Source: SHVO01 sp050250575 | GTDB taxonomy: Bacteria; Pseudomonadota; Alphaproteobacteria; Rhodospirillales; Rhodospirillaceae | Length of the DNA stretch: 64,000 bases | Direction of reading: 5' to 3' | Assembly: GCA_050250575.1 (NCBI GenBank) | Contig: JBFWOJ010000002.1 | Span: 1 to 64,000 of the forward strand | Shown: positions 16,562 through 26,142 of the stretch, piece after piece | How the letters are laid out: each line of letters opens with the position of its first letter | Position numbering within the stretch: the first letter of the stretch is position 1 | Program-made: the position numbers and the translations under genes | Notes under the pieces: model-generated | What the model was told of the DNA's origin: nothing | What the model saw: the letters and a program-made list of their open reading frames with translations, nothing else | Database searches by the model: none

Positions 16562-18502
16562 CTAGAAATCGACCGATAGGCGCGCCGAGTAGCGCCGCCG
16601 CGCCTGGGCGTGGAACCAGCCCCCGGCCGGCGCGTGGACGTGCCAGTTATAGTGGTTGGTCAGATTCTCGATGCGCAGGCGCAAGGTCGCGGGCGAATCC
16701 GCGATCGCGAACCGGTAACGCGCCCCGACATTGACCATCGTTTCGCCGGGAACTTTGAACGTATTGCGCCTGTCGGCGAAATAATCGCCGCGGTTGTCCG
16801 CATCGGCCTCCAGCGACCACCCGTTCCACGACTTGGGGCCGTACTGCACGGAGAGACTGAGCACTCGCGACCACACGCCGGGCGGCACCTTGCCGATGAG
16901 GCCGTTGTCCACCGTCAGACCCGAGACGCGCGATTGGATCAGGACCGCGCCGGCGACAATGGTGAGATCAGGCAACGGCGTTCCCGAGACCGAGGCTTCG
17001 ACGCCGCGATTGCGAATGCGGCCCACAGGGCGAAACAGGTTCGCCGCGTCGCGGTCGAGGAACGGCTTGCTCACGTCGAACACCCCAGCCACGCCCCGTA
17101 ATCTCGGCCCGAATTCATAGCGGACGCCGGCGTCGACCTGGCGCGTGATGTTGGCGGGAAGCGCCTCGCCGCGGTTGGTCGCGTTGTCGGGCGCGACGCT
17201 CGAAGCTTCGAGGCCGCGGGTGTAGCTGGCGTAAACGACCAGCGCCTTGGCCGGGTATACGGCGGCCGTGGCGTTGTAGAGCCACGGGCTGCTGGTGGAC
17301 TTGGTCAGCACCGCGCCGCCGAGCGCGGGCATCTGCTCGCGCGTGTAATGGGTTTTCTGGATGCCGGCGCTGAACTCGCCGACGCCGAGCCAATTCACGG
17401 CGTAGGAGAGGCCGGCGGTGCCCTGCTTGACGACATCCTTCTTCTGCGGCCCCAACGTAAACGCCGGTTCCGGGAACGGCTCATAGATCGCGAGGCGGCC
17501 GGGGCCGAGGATCTCGGTGTCCGCTCCCCCAAACGTGCGGCGCGCGTCCCGGGCGCGCACAGCCAAGTGAATGGTGTGCGCACGGTCGCCTTCGATAAAG
17601 CGCCGCGAGACGCGCACTTCGCCCGAGTAGGAGCCCGAATAGGTCGGGGGGTCCTTGAGCGCATCGATCGTCGCCGCGCCGTCGGGCGAGGTGAGGCGAA
17701 ACGCGAGCACGTGGTTTTCCGGCACACTGGCATAGGAGCGAAACACGCCGGCGCGAACCGTCCAACCCGACGTGGGCGCGAGCGTCGACACGATCCCGAA
17801 GTTCGTGTCGCGCGATTCCATGTCCGCCCACTCCTGGCTGAAGTACGCACTGCGGTCGAAGCGCGGCGGAAGGGCTCCGTTGGTATAGATCACGGGACGG
17901 ACTTCCTGATCCCGCGTCTCCGCGCGGCTCCAGAAGCCGGTCACCGCCATGACCTCGCTCGGTGTCCAATGGAGGAGCGCGCCGCCGGTCAATGTGATGG
18001 AATCGGCGACCCATTCGCGCGGCGCGTCATGGCTGATGCTGGCGCCGGCGACCAGGCCGAGTTTGCCGTCGATCAACGGTACCTGGCTGACGAGATCCAA
18101 GGTCGCGAAGTCGTAAGGCCCGACGCCGGCGACGACGCTGTGAACGACTTCATCGCCGGGCAGGCGCAAGCGGTAGTCGGCGATCCCGGTCGGGGCTGGG
18201 AACGGATAGGCCTGCGCCGTCACCCCGACGCGCACGGTCGAGCCGCGCACGATCTGGCTGCCGAGCCCCGACTTCTGATCGAAGTAAAGCCCTTCGATGC
18301 GGACGTTGCCGGCCTCGATCGGGGAGAAGCCGCGCGCCATGCCGGCGCCGTACAGGCCGACGCTTTCATTGCCGACCGAGGTGCCGAAGGCGTCCTCGGC
18401 GGCGGCGAGCGCATTGTCGGCCGCGCGCTGCGCCGCGGCGCTGTGCACGTGCGACACCGCCGCGAGGAAGGAGATGAAAAGAAGGCGAGGTTCGATGCGC
18501 AT
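16562..18502 (-). CDS. TonB-dependent outer-membrane receptor (downstream copy of tandem pair)
   Basis: 646 residues with a signal peptide (cleavage near SAAAQ), a plug region containing ARGFSPIEAGNVRIEGLYFD, a beta-barrel and a C-terminal Phe as in outer-membrane proteins. It starts nine bases after the stop of its paralogue upstream, and its Shine-Dalgarno overlaps that stop, so the pair is translated from one mRNA. The plug is short: the sequence reaches the RGFSP-type motif by about residue 60, and I see no TonB box of the usual EEVVVTG form. The ligand is unknown. The CocE-like gene lies 141 bases downstream. Confidence 0.88.
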   Translation of the reverse strand: MRIEPRLLFISFLAAVSHVHSAAAQRAADNALAAAEDAFGTSVGNESVGLYGAGMARGFSPIEAGNVRIEGLYFDQKSGLGSQIVRGSTVRVGVTAQAYPFPAPTGIADYRLRLPGDEVVHSVVAGVGPYDFATLDLVSQVPLIDGKLGLVAGASISHDAPREWVADSITLTGGALLHWTPSEVMAVTGFWSRAETRDQEVRPVIYTNGALPPRFDRSAYFSQEWADMESRDTNFGIVSTLAPTSGWTVRAGVFRSYASVPENHVLAFRLTSPDGAATIDALKDPPTYSGSYSGEVRVSRRFIEGDRAHTIHLAVRARDARRTFGGADTEILGPGRLAIYEPFPEPAFTLGPQKKDVVKQGTAGLSYAVNWLGVGEFSAGIQKTHYTREQMPALGGAVLTKSTSSPWLYNATAAVYPAKALVVYASYTRGLEASSVAPDNATNRGEALPANITRQVDAGVRYEFGPRLRGVAGVFDVSKPFLDRDAANLFRPVGRIRNRGVEASVSGTPLPDLTIVAGAVLIQSRVSGLTVDNGLIGKVPPGVWSRVLSLSVQYGPKSWNGWSLEADADNRGDYFADRRNTFKVPGETMVNVGARYRFAIADSPATLRLRIENLTNHYNWHVHAPAGGWFHAQARRRYSARLSVDF

Positions 18503-18511
18503 CTTGCAGCC

Positions 18512-20458
18512 TCAGAAATCCGCCGCGAGGCGGGCGGAGAAACGCCGCGGGCCTTCATAGGCGAAAGACCCGGAGGACGGAATGACGGACCAGGCGTAGG
18601 CGTTTGTGATGTTCTGAAGCTGCAGCCTGAACGATGCCGACGAGCCGAACAGTTGAAACCGGTAGCGGCCGCCGACGTCGACCAGGGTGGCCGCGGGCAC
18701 CTTGAAGGTGTTCAGCCGGTTGGCGAAGTGGGAGCCTCTGTATTCCACGAGAGTTTCGAGCGAGAGCCCGCCCCAGGACGGGGGCGCGTAGTTGGCGTTG
18801 AACCTGATCAATTCCGGCGTACGCCCCGGGGGTACCGGACCAATCAGTCCATGATCGACGGTCGAACCGGACACCCGCGCCTGCAGCAGCATGACGCCCG
18901 CCACCACCGTCAGGTCGGCAAAGGGCTGGCCGGCCAGGGAGATCTCGACACCGCGATGCCGGACGTCTCCCACGGATGTGAAGAGATTGGCCGGATCACG
19001 ATCGAAATACGGCTTGCTCACCTCGAATAGGCCAGCGAGCAGCGTAAGGCGCGGCGTTACGCGGTAGCGAAGACCGCCGTCGACCTGTCTGGTGAGGCTG
19101 GGAGGCAAAGCCTCGCCCCGGTTGCTGGCATTCTCCGGGGCGATGCCGGATTCCTCGAGCCCGCGGGTGAAACTGGAATAGAACGCCAGGGCCTCGGTCG
19201 CATAAAGAGTGACTGTACCGTTGTAGATCCACGGACGGCTGCTGGTGCCGGCGGCAGGCAGGTTGGGCAGCACGACGTTGCGCTTGTAGAAAGACTTCTG
19301 GAGACCGAAGCTGGCTTCGCCGACGCCCCGCCAGTAGCCGATATAGGACACGCCCGGCGAAATCGTGCGCGACGTGTCGCGGCTGCTGGGACCGAAAGCG
19401 AAGACCGGCTCCGGCAACGGCGTGTAGACCCCGAACGTGCCGGGCCCCAAGGCGGCACCGCCGCCGCCGCCGAAAACGCGCGCGACGTCGCGGCCCTTGG
19501 CCGCGATGTGCACGGTGTGCTGAAGAAATTCGTCGCCGAACGTTCGCGTCAAGCGGACTTCGCCGGAATAGGACAGCTTGTTCTGCGCCGGATCGGCGAA
19601 AGCATCGAGCGCCGCCGCGCCGTCGGGCTGCACATTGCGGTAGAAGATCGTGACGTTGGAGGCTTCATCGCGCTCGGACCGGAACAGCCCAACCTGCAGC
19701 CTCCAATCGCCCGGCAGAGAGGCGCGCGTGATGACGCCGTAGTTGGAGTCCATCTGCTCGTGATGGGCCCAGCTTTGGCTCGTGAAGACGTCACGGTCGA
19801 TCTCGGGCGGGAGGTAGGCCCCGCCGCTCAAGACGAGCGGCTGGGTCTCGTCGTCGGAGAGCTGGGGACTCAAGGTCACGAGTGGAATGACCTCGATATA
19901 GTCGTTGGGAGTCCAGCGCATCGTTCCGCCGGCGTTCATGCCGACATTGTCGCCGCGCCATTCCGCGACACGCTTGTAGACACTGCCGCCCACGCCGACG
20001 CTGAGGACGCCCGGGATGACGACGACCTCCGCATCGGCCGCCACCGAGGCCTGAGGTTGCCCGGTCGGGTAAGCATAACTGACGGCGGCGCTTGCCTGGT
20101 TGTCGTCGCCTGGAATGCGGAGCTGGATGTCGCCGATGCCGGTCGGCGCGGGAAACGGATAGGACAGCGCGCTCAGTCCGACGCGCATCACCGTCCCGCT
20201 GGAGATGCGGTTTCCGAACCGGCCTTGCTGATCGAAGTAGAGGCCTTCGATCCTGAGGTTGCCCGCCTGCTCGGGGCTGAACCCGCGTGCGCTGGTAGTC
20301 CCGTAAAGGCCGACGTTTTCGTTGCCGATCTGCATGCCGAAGGCGTCTTCGGCCTTGGTCACGGCATTTTCGTTGGCGCGTTGCGCCCTTGCCGCCGGCG
20401 GGACGCCCGCAATCGCAGCCGCGGCAACCGCGGCCGCAATCCCCCAATTTACGCGCAC
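18512..20458 (-). CDS. TonB-dependent outer-membrane receptor (upstream copy of tandem pair)
   Basis: 648 residues, clearly paralogous to the next gene. Shared blocks include EDAFG, IGNENVGLY, ARGFSPEQAGNLRIEGLYFD, YPFPAPTGI and the barrel end RRFSARLAADF with terminal Phe. The GTG start at 20458 is preceded by AGGGGAG. The signal peptide ends near ARAQR. As in its partner, the plug is compact and no clear TonB box is seen. Such receptors import scarce compounds (siderophores, oligosaccharides, vitamins) across the outer membrane with TonB energy. The substrate is not deducible here. Confidence 0.88.
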   Translation of the reverse strand: MRVNWGIAAAVAAAAIAGVPPAARAQRANENAVTKAEDAFGMQIGNENVGLYGTTSARGFSPEQAGNLRIEGLYFDQQGRFGNRISSGTVMRVGLSALSYPFPAPTGIGDIQLRIPGDDNQASAAVSYAYPTGQPQASVAADAEVVVIPGVLSVGVGGSVYKRVAEWRGDNVGMNAGGTMRWTPNDYIEVIPLVTLSPQLSDDETQPLVLSGGAYLPPEIDRDVFTSQSWAHHEQMDSNYGVITRASLPGDWRLQVGLFRSERDEASNVTIFYRNVQPDGAAALDAFADPAQNKLSYSGEVRLTRTFGDEFLQHTVHIAAKGRDVARVFGGGGGAALGPGTFGVYTPLPEPVFAFGPSSRDTSRTISPGVSYIGYWRGVGEASFGLQKSFYKRNVVLPNLPAAGTSSRPWIYNGTVTLYATEALAFYSSFTRGLEESGIAPENASNRGEALPPSLTRQVDGGLRYRVTPRLTLLAGLFEVSKPYFDRDPANLFTSVGDVRHRGVEISLAGQPFADLTVVAGVMLLQARVSGSTVDHGLIGPVPPGRTPELIRFNANYAPPSWGGLSLETLVEYRGSHFANRLNTFKVPAATLVDVGGRYRFQLFGSSASFRLQLQNITNAYAWSVIPSSGSFAYEGPRRFSARLAADF

Positions 20459-20581
20459 GTGCTCCCCCTCTTCTCAACCCGTTATAGCGTAGCGGGGTGT
20501 GACGCGCCATGGAGGCAGCACGCGGGAAAATTCAAAGAAAGGTGAGGTGGCGCGCTGTTTCGCGCGCGCCGTGCGTAAGCG

Positions 20582-20707
20582 CTATCCGAGGAAGAAAGAA
20601 GCGGCCGCGCCGAGGACGACGACGGCGGCCCAAACGATCGGCGCGGCGAGAGGCGGTTGCGGCGCGACGACGATCGCTTTTTCAATATGCCGTCCGAACT
20701 GACTCAT
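20582..20707 (-). CDS. Small single-span membrane protein
   Basis: 41 residues from the ATG at 20707 (MSQFGRHIEKAIVVA...). A short amphipathic N-terminus is followed by one hydrophobic helix from about residue 22 to the C-terminus (IVWAAVVVLGAAASFFLG). A TATAGT -10-like box lies on the minus strand at 20742-20747. The gene stands alone between the tandem TonB receptors and the sorbosone-dehydrogenase-like gene. I do not recognise it. Its helix-rich hydrophobic composition and clean start support coding, but short ORFs in GC-rich DNA need caution. Confidence 0.45.
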   Translation of the reverse strand: MSQFGRHIEKAIVVAPQPPLAAPIVWAAVVVLGAAASFFLG

Positions 20708-20856
20708 CCTCGATCGCTCCCGTGGCTTGCGTTCGGGCGGGACTATAACAAAGCGCGCGCGATGACCGCCATAAGGGACATTCCTCATGTCGTCCGCCGG
20801 CGCGGCTCCCTATTGTCCGCCCTGTCGCGCCGGGGGTTGAACGCGCGAAATCCGAG

Positions 20857-20897
20857 ACGGCTCCGCATGGGGGAACACGCGGGGCCGTTTCCTTTTT
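20857..20897. terminator. Intrinsic terminator-like hairpin after the sorbosone-dehydrogenase-like gene
   Basis: ACGGCTCCGC (20857-20866) and GCGGGGCCGT (20879-20888) form a ten-pair stem with one G-T pair on the plus strand, followed by TTCCTTTTTT. On the minus strand the same stem sits just after the stop at 20898, with the A-tract before it. It can act on the minus strand as a bidirectional terminator. The good T-run is on the plus strand, where no gene precedes it. Confidence 0.55.
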
Positions 20898-22847
20898 TCA
20901 GCTGCCTTGAGCGACCAGATCGCACTTCTCGGTGAATTCGACGCGGTTGCCGGCGGGCAGGCGCACGATGTGCGAGAGCGCGCCGACGAATCCGGATTCG
21001 AGCGCGACCACGTAATGCGGCACGCTGGTGGCACTCAGCGGCGGCGCAGCCTTTGCTTCGATCTCGGCCATGGAGACCTCAAGCGTCGCGAGGTTGGCGA
21101 TCGTGGGGGCGGTCCAGGTCGCGAGTTCCGCGCCGCCGCTCGCTTCGCGGATGACAAGGCGCGGCGCGCGCGCCGCGCCGCTGCCGTTGTGAATGCGCAC
21201 GAAGGAAGCGTAAGGCGCGAGATTGTGCGAATGCACGTTGAGAAGAACATGCCCGTCGCTCGAGGAGCCTTCGCAGCGGCTCATGTTCGCGAGCGCGGCT
21301 CCCGGGATGTCCCACTGCAGATATTGGGCAAAGCCATCAAAGTCAGCCCGCACATCGATCGTGAATTCCGTCGCGGGGGGATTGGCCAACGACGGCACGG
21401 CCCCGGCCTGCATCGGCCAGATCCAGAACTGCTCGGACGCGTGCGGCGCAATCGCAGGGCTGGTCCACGTGGAGAGAAGCTCGCCGGTGGCGCCGTTGCG
21501 GAACGTCGCCGTCACGGCGCCCGCGGCCGGGCCGCGGTTGTAGAAACGCAGGAAGGATTCGCCCGATGCGGCGCCGGACGCCGGCACGGCCGTGAAGCGG
21601 AGGTTCGCACCGGTGTGGGCCACGCGCCAGATGGTTTGCGAACCGTCATCCGCCACGAGCAGCGCGCCATCGGCAGCGACCGCCACGTCGGCGGGACGGC
21701 CGATCACCTGTGCCGAACGATCGGTGGCGGTCCAGAAGTTGGAGAGGAACACCTGATAGCTCCCCGTCGGGCGGCCGCCGGCGAAAGGCGCATAGACCAC
21801 CATGTAGCCGCGCGGTTCGGCGGCGTTCCAGGAGCCGTGCAGCGCGATGAAGGCGCCGCCGCGATAGGCCGCCGGGAACGAGGTCTTGTCATAGAAGGCA
21901 AAACCCAGCGGCGCCGAGTGCGAGCGGATGGGAAGATCGGGCGTGATCGCGCGCGCGATGAGCGCCTGAGCTTGCGGGTCGGACCAGCCGCCCGGACGCG
22001 GCTGCGGGCGCGAACCCATGTAGCTGTAGGGCCAGCCGTAGAAACCATTGTCCTGCACGCTGGTGAGATAGTCGGGAACGAGTTCGTCGCCGAGCCCATC
22101 GCGCTCGTTGACCGCGGTGAAAATCTCGTTGGTGCCCGGACGGAAAGCGAGACCGACAGGATTGCGCAGGCCGCCGGCGAAGGTGCGCTGGCCGCTGCCG
22201 TCGAGATTGAATTGCTGGATGGTCGCGCGCGGCGAAGGCTCTTCGTCGATATTGCCGCGGGAGCCGATGGCGACATACATCTTCGCGCCGCCGGGATCGA
22301 TGACGAGATTGCGCGTGACATGCCCGCCCGCATCCCCAAGCGCGCCTTGCGCGGTCACGCGCTCGTGCGGCCCTGATGCGGCGGTGGCGCCCGGCGTATA
22401 GGGAACGCGCCACACGGCATCGAGATCGGCGACGTAGAGGAAGTTGCCGTGAAAAGCCATGCCGTGGGGAAAGCGAAAACCTTGCGCGAAGGTGGCGTTC
22501 ACGTCGGCGCGGCCGTCGCCGTCGGAATCGCGCAGGATGGTGATACGGCCCGGTCCCGATTCCGCGAGAAAGACAGTGCCGTCGCCGGCGACCCGCATGG
22601 AACGGGCATGGGCGACACGCGCAAACATATTGACCGCAAATCCCGCCGGCACGCGCAGTTGCGGCAGCGGCGGAAGCGGAACGGCGCGTGATCCGTTGGA
22701 CGCATTGGCCGTCGCGTAGGGTGCGGGCAGATTGTTCAGGTCGACGGAGATGACCGTGCCGGGCTCTTGATCCAAGTGCTGGGCAAGAGCGCCGGTCGAG
22801 CAAACCACGAGGACCGCGGCAATCGATGCAATGGTACGGACGGTCAT
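20898..22847 (-). CDS. Secreted sorbosone-dehydrogenase-like beta-propeller protein with duplicated C-terminal module
   Basis: 649 residues from the ATG at 22847; a GTG at 22856 is an alternative. A signal peptide is followed by a six-bladed propeller of the glucose/sorbosone dehydrogenase (PQQ-type, COG2133) class at about residues 45-415: LRVPAGFAVNMFARV, DSDGDGRAD, GLRNPVGLAFRPGTNE, NERDGLGDELVPDY and IALHGSWN. The C-terminal part contains two similar beta-rich modules (about 425-480 and 545-600), each with a SFLRFYN / SFVRIHN start and a TWTSP / TWTAP core. Soluble members oxidise sugars in the periplasm with PQQ. Cofactor use here is inferred. It is followed by a hairpin terminator. Confidence 0.82.
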   Translation of the reverse strand: MTVRTIASIAAVLVVCSTGALAQHLDQEPGTVISVDLNNLPAPYATANASNGSRAVPLPPLPQLRVPAGFAVNMFARVAHARSMRVAGDGTVFLAESGPGRITILRDSDGDGRADVNATFAQGFRFPHGMAFHGNFLYVADLDAVWRVPYTPGATAASGPHERVTAQGALGDAGGHVTRNLVIDPGGAKMYVAIGSRGNIDEEPSPRATIQQFNLDGSGQRTFAGGLRNPVGLAFRPGTNEIFTAVNERDGLGDELVPDYLTSVQDNGFYGWPYSYMGSRPQPRPGGWSDPQAQALIARAITPDLPIRSHSAPLGFAFYDKTSFPAAYRGGAFIALHGSWNAAEPRGYMVVYAPFAGGRPTGSYQVFLSNFWTATDRSAQVIGRPADVAVAADGALLVADDGSQTIWRVAHTGANLRFTAVPASGAASGESFLRFYNRGPAAGAVTATFRNGATGELLSTWTSPAIAPHASEQFWIWPMQAGAVPSLANPPATEFTIDVRADFDGFAQYLQWDIPGAALANMSRCEGSSSDGHVLLNVHSHNLAPYASFVRIHNGSGAARAPRLVIREASGGAELATWTAPTIANLATLEVSMAEIEAKAAPPLSATSVPHYVVALESGFVGALSHIVRLPAGNRVEFTEKCDLVAQGS

Positions 22848-22981
22848 GAGGCCCACATGATCCAGCGAGCCGTCAGTCTATCTTTCGCGTCGGGCCCGTG
22901 AAACAGGAACGGGCCAGGTCAGGCGAGGTTGCCTAGGAAAATCCGCGCATACCGGGAGCCGATCCTGCACGGACAAGAGAT

Positions 22982-23012
22982 CCGCGGCCTTCCGGACACC
23001 GAAAGGCCGCGG
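22982..23012 (-). terminator. Hairpin terminator after the large TonB receptor gene
   Basis: A perfect ten-base stem CCGCGGCCTT (22982-22991) / AAGGCCGCGG (23003-23012) with an 11-base loop begins six bases after the TAA of the receptor gene. The following minus-strand sequence ATCTCTTGT is only weakly T-rich, so termination may be imperfect. Confidence 0.6.
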
Positions 23013-23018
23013 CTTCTT

Positions 23019-25925
23019 TTACCGCCTGAACCTAACGCCCGCGCGGAAGACGCGGCCCTGGCAGTCATCCTGTCCGCAATCGGCAAGCAACTGGTAGAAC
23101 GGGCTCGCCGGCCCCGGGTAACGCGGCCCTGGATCCTTGTTAAGCAGATTTCGAATATTCAAAAAAACGTCCATGTCCGCGATCCCGTCCTCGACCGCAA
23201 GGAAGCGGTAGGTGAACGACGTATCGAGATAGAAATTGCCTTCGCGGTGATTGAAATTCGCGGTGGGATTCTGCGTCGTGGAGATGGGGCAGTCGGTGGT
23301 GCAGAGAATATAAGTGTTGAATAGGCGTCCGTCGCTGACGCCGCGGGCCGAGAATGTCGCCCGGAACGGCTCCAAGTTGTAGCTAAGCGACGCGGTCCAT
23401 TTCCACTTGGCAGTCGCAGCGCCCACGTCGTCGGTCGGCACGTTGATGCTGTTGTCCTGGTAGTCCTTGAGCATGCGCGTGGCAAACGCGCGTACCGTAA
23501 GATCGCCGTCCCAGCCGTCAACCCATTCCGCCAGCGGCGCCCGGTAACTGGCCTCGAAGTCGATGCCGCGTGCGATCTCGACGGCGAGATTGAAAGGTGA
23601 GATGCGGATCTGTTGAATGACGTTGGTGTTGTTGACGACGCCGCGGATGATTGCCGGGCAAAACGCCTGGTTTCCTTCGAAACAGAAGTTGACGATGTCC
23701 TGAGCGCCAACGTTACCGATGGCATCCTTGATCTCGATGTCGAAAAAGTCGGCGGACGCCTGGAAGCCGGGCAAGAAGGACGGCTGGACTACGACACCGA
23801 CGCCGACGGTGTCGGCTTTCTCCGGCAGAAGGTTTGGATTGCCGCGGTTCAGTCCCTGATAAGCGACCTGCACATTCCCGTTGAAGGGATCGAGCACGAT
23901 ATTGGTGTTGGCCGTGCCGCTGGCGAAGAGTTCGCCGAGGTGCGGCGCCCGGATGTCGCGCGAACGGGTGACACGGAAGCGAAGATCGTCTACCGGCGAC
24001 CATGTGGCGCCGATCTTCCAAGTCGTCACGAAGCCCGATGTCGAATAATCCGTGGCGCGAACCGCACCATTCAATTCCAAAGAACGAGCCCAATCCTCGT
24101 CGGTGGCGAGCGGAACGACCGTTTCAATGAATCCCTCCGTAACGTGATATTTGCCGAAATTGGGCAGGTAATTGCCGGCGTACCAGTCGTTCCGCGAGGA
24201 GGCTTCATCGACGGTACCGCTTACTTCTTCGCGGCGGTGCTCAGCGCCGAAGGCCAAGGAAACCGGCCCCGCCCATAGTTCGAATGGCTCGCCGGAGACG
24301 GAGACCGCGGCGACCTTCTGGCTGAGTTTCTCATGGCGCCAGGCTTCGCCCATGATGTACTCGACCGCCGCCTGAGAGTTGACGCCGATGCCCATCAGGT
24401 TCCAGGGAACACAGCCGTTAGCCACGGTCAGCGCAGAGCGGCAGACGACGGTGCCGCTGGGCCCGCGCACCGCGTCGATGGCAAGCAAGAATCGCGAACG
24501 CGAATAGACCGATGTGGCTATGGTCTCGCTGCGCGAGATGCCGCTTTGATAATAAGCGTCCCAGGCCCAGGACGAGCCGAACATGTCGATATCGCCGTTG
24601 GCGCCGTAGACCCAGCGCGTCACCTCGCGCGTGTTGTCCGAGCCGATGGGATCGATGTCCGGATGCATCGTGCCGATCTGAATGGTGGTCAGCCCCAGCG
24701 CCTGTGCGCGTGCGAAAATTTCCGGCGGCATGAAGCCATAATCGCCGCGGATCGTGATGTTGGCCGGATTGAAGTTCGGGCTGCTGATGCCTTGCACCCG
24801 CGCCTTGTTGTAGGCCGCCTGCACGAAAACCTCGACGTTGTCGCGCACGTCGTAGCTGAGGCGCGTGAAAATACTGCGCATGCTTTGCCGGCTGTCGATG
24901 GACTGGCCGTGCGTGTCACGGATCTGCGTCGATTTCCAATCACCGCCACGCATGTTGGTGCCGCTGACGAGATCGCCGTAAACGTGCATGTAGGGCGCGC
25001 CGCCGGCACCGAAAGCGATGCCTTTCAATGGTCCGCTGGTGATGAGACCACCCGCCGCCCAGCCAGCGCCACCCATGCGATCGACGATGATGCGCTCGGG
25101 CACATTGCGGCTCTGGCCAGGGCCGGTGCCGTAAGCCGGGTTGATCATGGTCCCGTAACCAGGCTCGAGGTTCCAATCGCGGTTGCCGTTCATGATCCCG
25201 TCTTTGTGGGTCAGTTCGCCGCTGATGAGAAAGTGGCCGCGGCCAGCGGCGAAAGGCGTGCCGCCGGTGAGCTCCGCCCTCCAATTGGCGTTGTCGCCGT
25301 AAGTGGTAATGCCTCCGGCGAGCTCACCTTTGATGCCGGTGTAATCGCGGTCGAGGATGAAGTTGACGACGCCCGACAACGCATCCGAGCCGTAGGCGGC
25401 CGATGCGCCCCCGGTAACGACGTCGACGCGCTGGATCAGCGCCTGAGGAAAGGTGTTGATGTCGACCGAGCCTTGGAGAATCGAGCCAACGGAGCGTTGA
25501 CCGTCGAACAGCACCAGCGTCCGTGTATTTCCGAGCGCCCGCAAGTTCAACGTATTCACGCCGGCGGTGCCGTTGCTGATGCTGGACTGGCTGGTGCCCG
25601 GCGTCGCACTGCCTTGGAAGGTCGGCAGTGTATTGACGAAATCTGCGATGTTCGGCTGCGCCTGGCTTTCGATTTCCTCTATGCCGACGACGGTGAGGGG
25701 CGTCGGCGCCTGATAGCCGTCGCGCACCACGCGCGTTCCGGTGACGACGATCTCTTCGACATTTTGCGCACCCTGCGTCTGCGCAAGCGCAGGGACAACC
25801 GTCGTGCCGATGGCGGGTACCGTCAAGGCGTAGGCGAGCAGCGAGGCCGTGCAACGCAGCGCGCCTTTCCTTCTGATGGTGGACGCCCAAATCGTTTGGA
25901 CGGACTCCGGACGCGTGTGCGGCAT
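23019..25925 (-). CDS. Large TonB-dependent receptor
   Basis: 968 residues from the ATG at 25925 with a GGGAGA ribosome-binding site. A long N-terminal signal region (hydrophobic to about residue 48, ending PALAQ) is followed by a TonB box-like VEEIVVTGTR and a normal plug domain (LNLRALGNTRTLVLFDGQR, VDVVTGGASAAYGSDALSGV), then a 22-strand-type barrel. Three cysteine pairs near the C-terminus (NFCFEG, CTTDC, CGQDDC) probably form extracellular-loop disulfides. It resembles the large TonB receptors of peptide/carbohydrate-scavenging bacteria. It is unrelated in detail to the tandem pair downstream. The ligand is unknown. Confidence 0.92.
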   Translation of the reverse strand: MPHTRPESVQTIWASTIRRKGALRCTASLLAYALTVPAIGTTVVPALAQTQGAQNVEEIVVTGTRVVRDGYQAPTPLTVVGIEEIESQAQPNIADFVNTLPTFQGSATPGTSQSSISNGTAGVNTLNLRALGNTRTLVLFDGQRSVGSILQGSVDINTFPQALIQRVDVVTGGASAAYGSDALSGVVNFILDRDYTGIKGELAGGITTYGDNANWRAELTGGTPFAAGRGHFLISGELTHKDGIMNGNRDWNLEPGYGTMINPAYGTGPGQSRNVPERIIVDRMGGAGWAAGGLITSGPLKGIAFGAGGAPYMHVYGDLVSGTNMRGGDWKSTQIRDTHGQSIDSRQSMRSIFTRLSYDVRDNVEVFVQAAYNKARVQGISSPNFNPANITIRGDYGFMPPEIFARAQALGLTTIQIGTMHPDIDPIGSDNTREVTRWVYGANGDIDMFGSSWAWDAYYQSGISRSETIATSVYSRSRFLLAIDAVRGPSGTVVCRSALTVANGCVPWNLMGIGVNSQAAVEYIMGEAWRHEKLSQKVAAVSVSGEPFELWAGPVSLAFGAEHRREEVSGTVDEASSRNDWYAGNYLPNFGKYHVTEGFIETVVPLATDEDWARSLELNGAVRATDYSTSGFVTTWKIGATWSPVDDLRFRVTRSRDIRAPHLGELFASGTANTNIVLDPFNGNVQVAYQGLNRGNPNLLPEKADTVGVGVVVQPSFLPGFQASADFFDIEIKDAIGNVGAQDIVNFCFEGNQAFCPAIIRGVVNNTNVIQQIRISPFNLAVEIARGIDFEASYRAPLAEWVDGWDGDLTVRAFATRMLKDYQDNSINVPTDDVGAATAKWKWTASLSYNLEPFRATFSARGVSDGRLFNTYILCTTDCPISTTQNPTANFNHREGNFYLDTSFTYRFLAVEDGIADMDVFLNIRNLLNKDPGPRYPGPASPFYQLLADCGQDDCQGRVFRAGVRFRR

Positions 25926-26142
25926 GGTATCTCCCTAAATGATGCGTAATCGCCGACGCGCGCGATGTGCACGCGCCGGCCTTCCAGATGATTTCGGCCA
26001 ATGGCCTCTCTCGCGAATGACGCAAGGGCGTGTCGTTGTCTTGAAAAATGAAAAGCGCCGGACGCGCGCTCGATTAGAAACGATCGAGGCGGCAACGCCG
26101 AACGCGCCGCCGCCTTAGTGAGGCAGAGTATCCGTTTCGCGC

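Noticed and set aside
24333..25949. Long plus-strand open frame across the large TonB receptor
   Set aside because: Shadow of the receptor: no domain, no start signal, skewed Arg/Asp/Ala composition.
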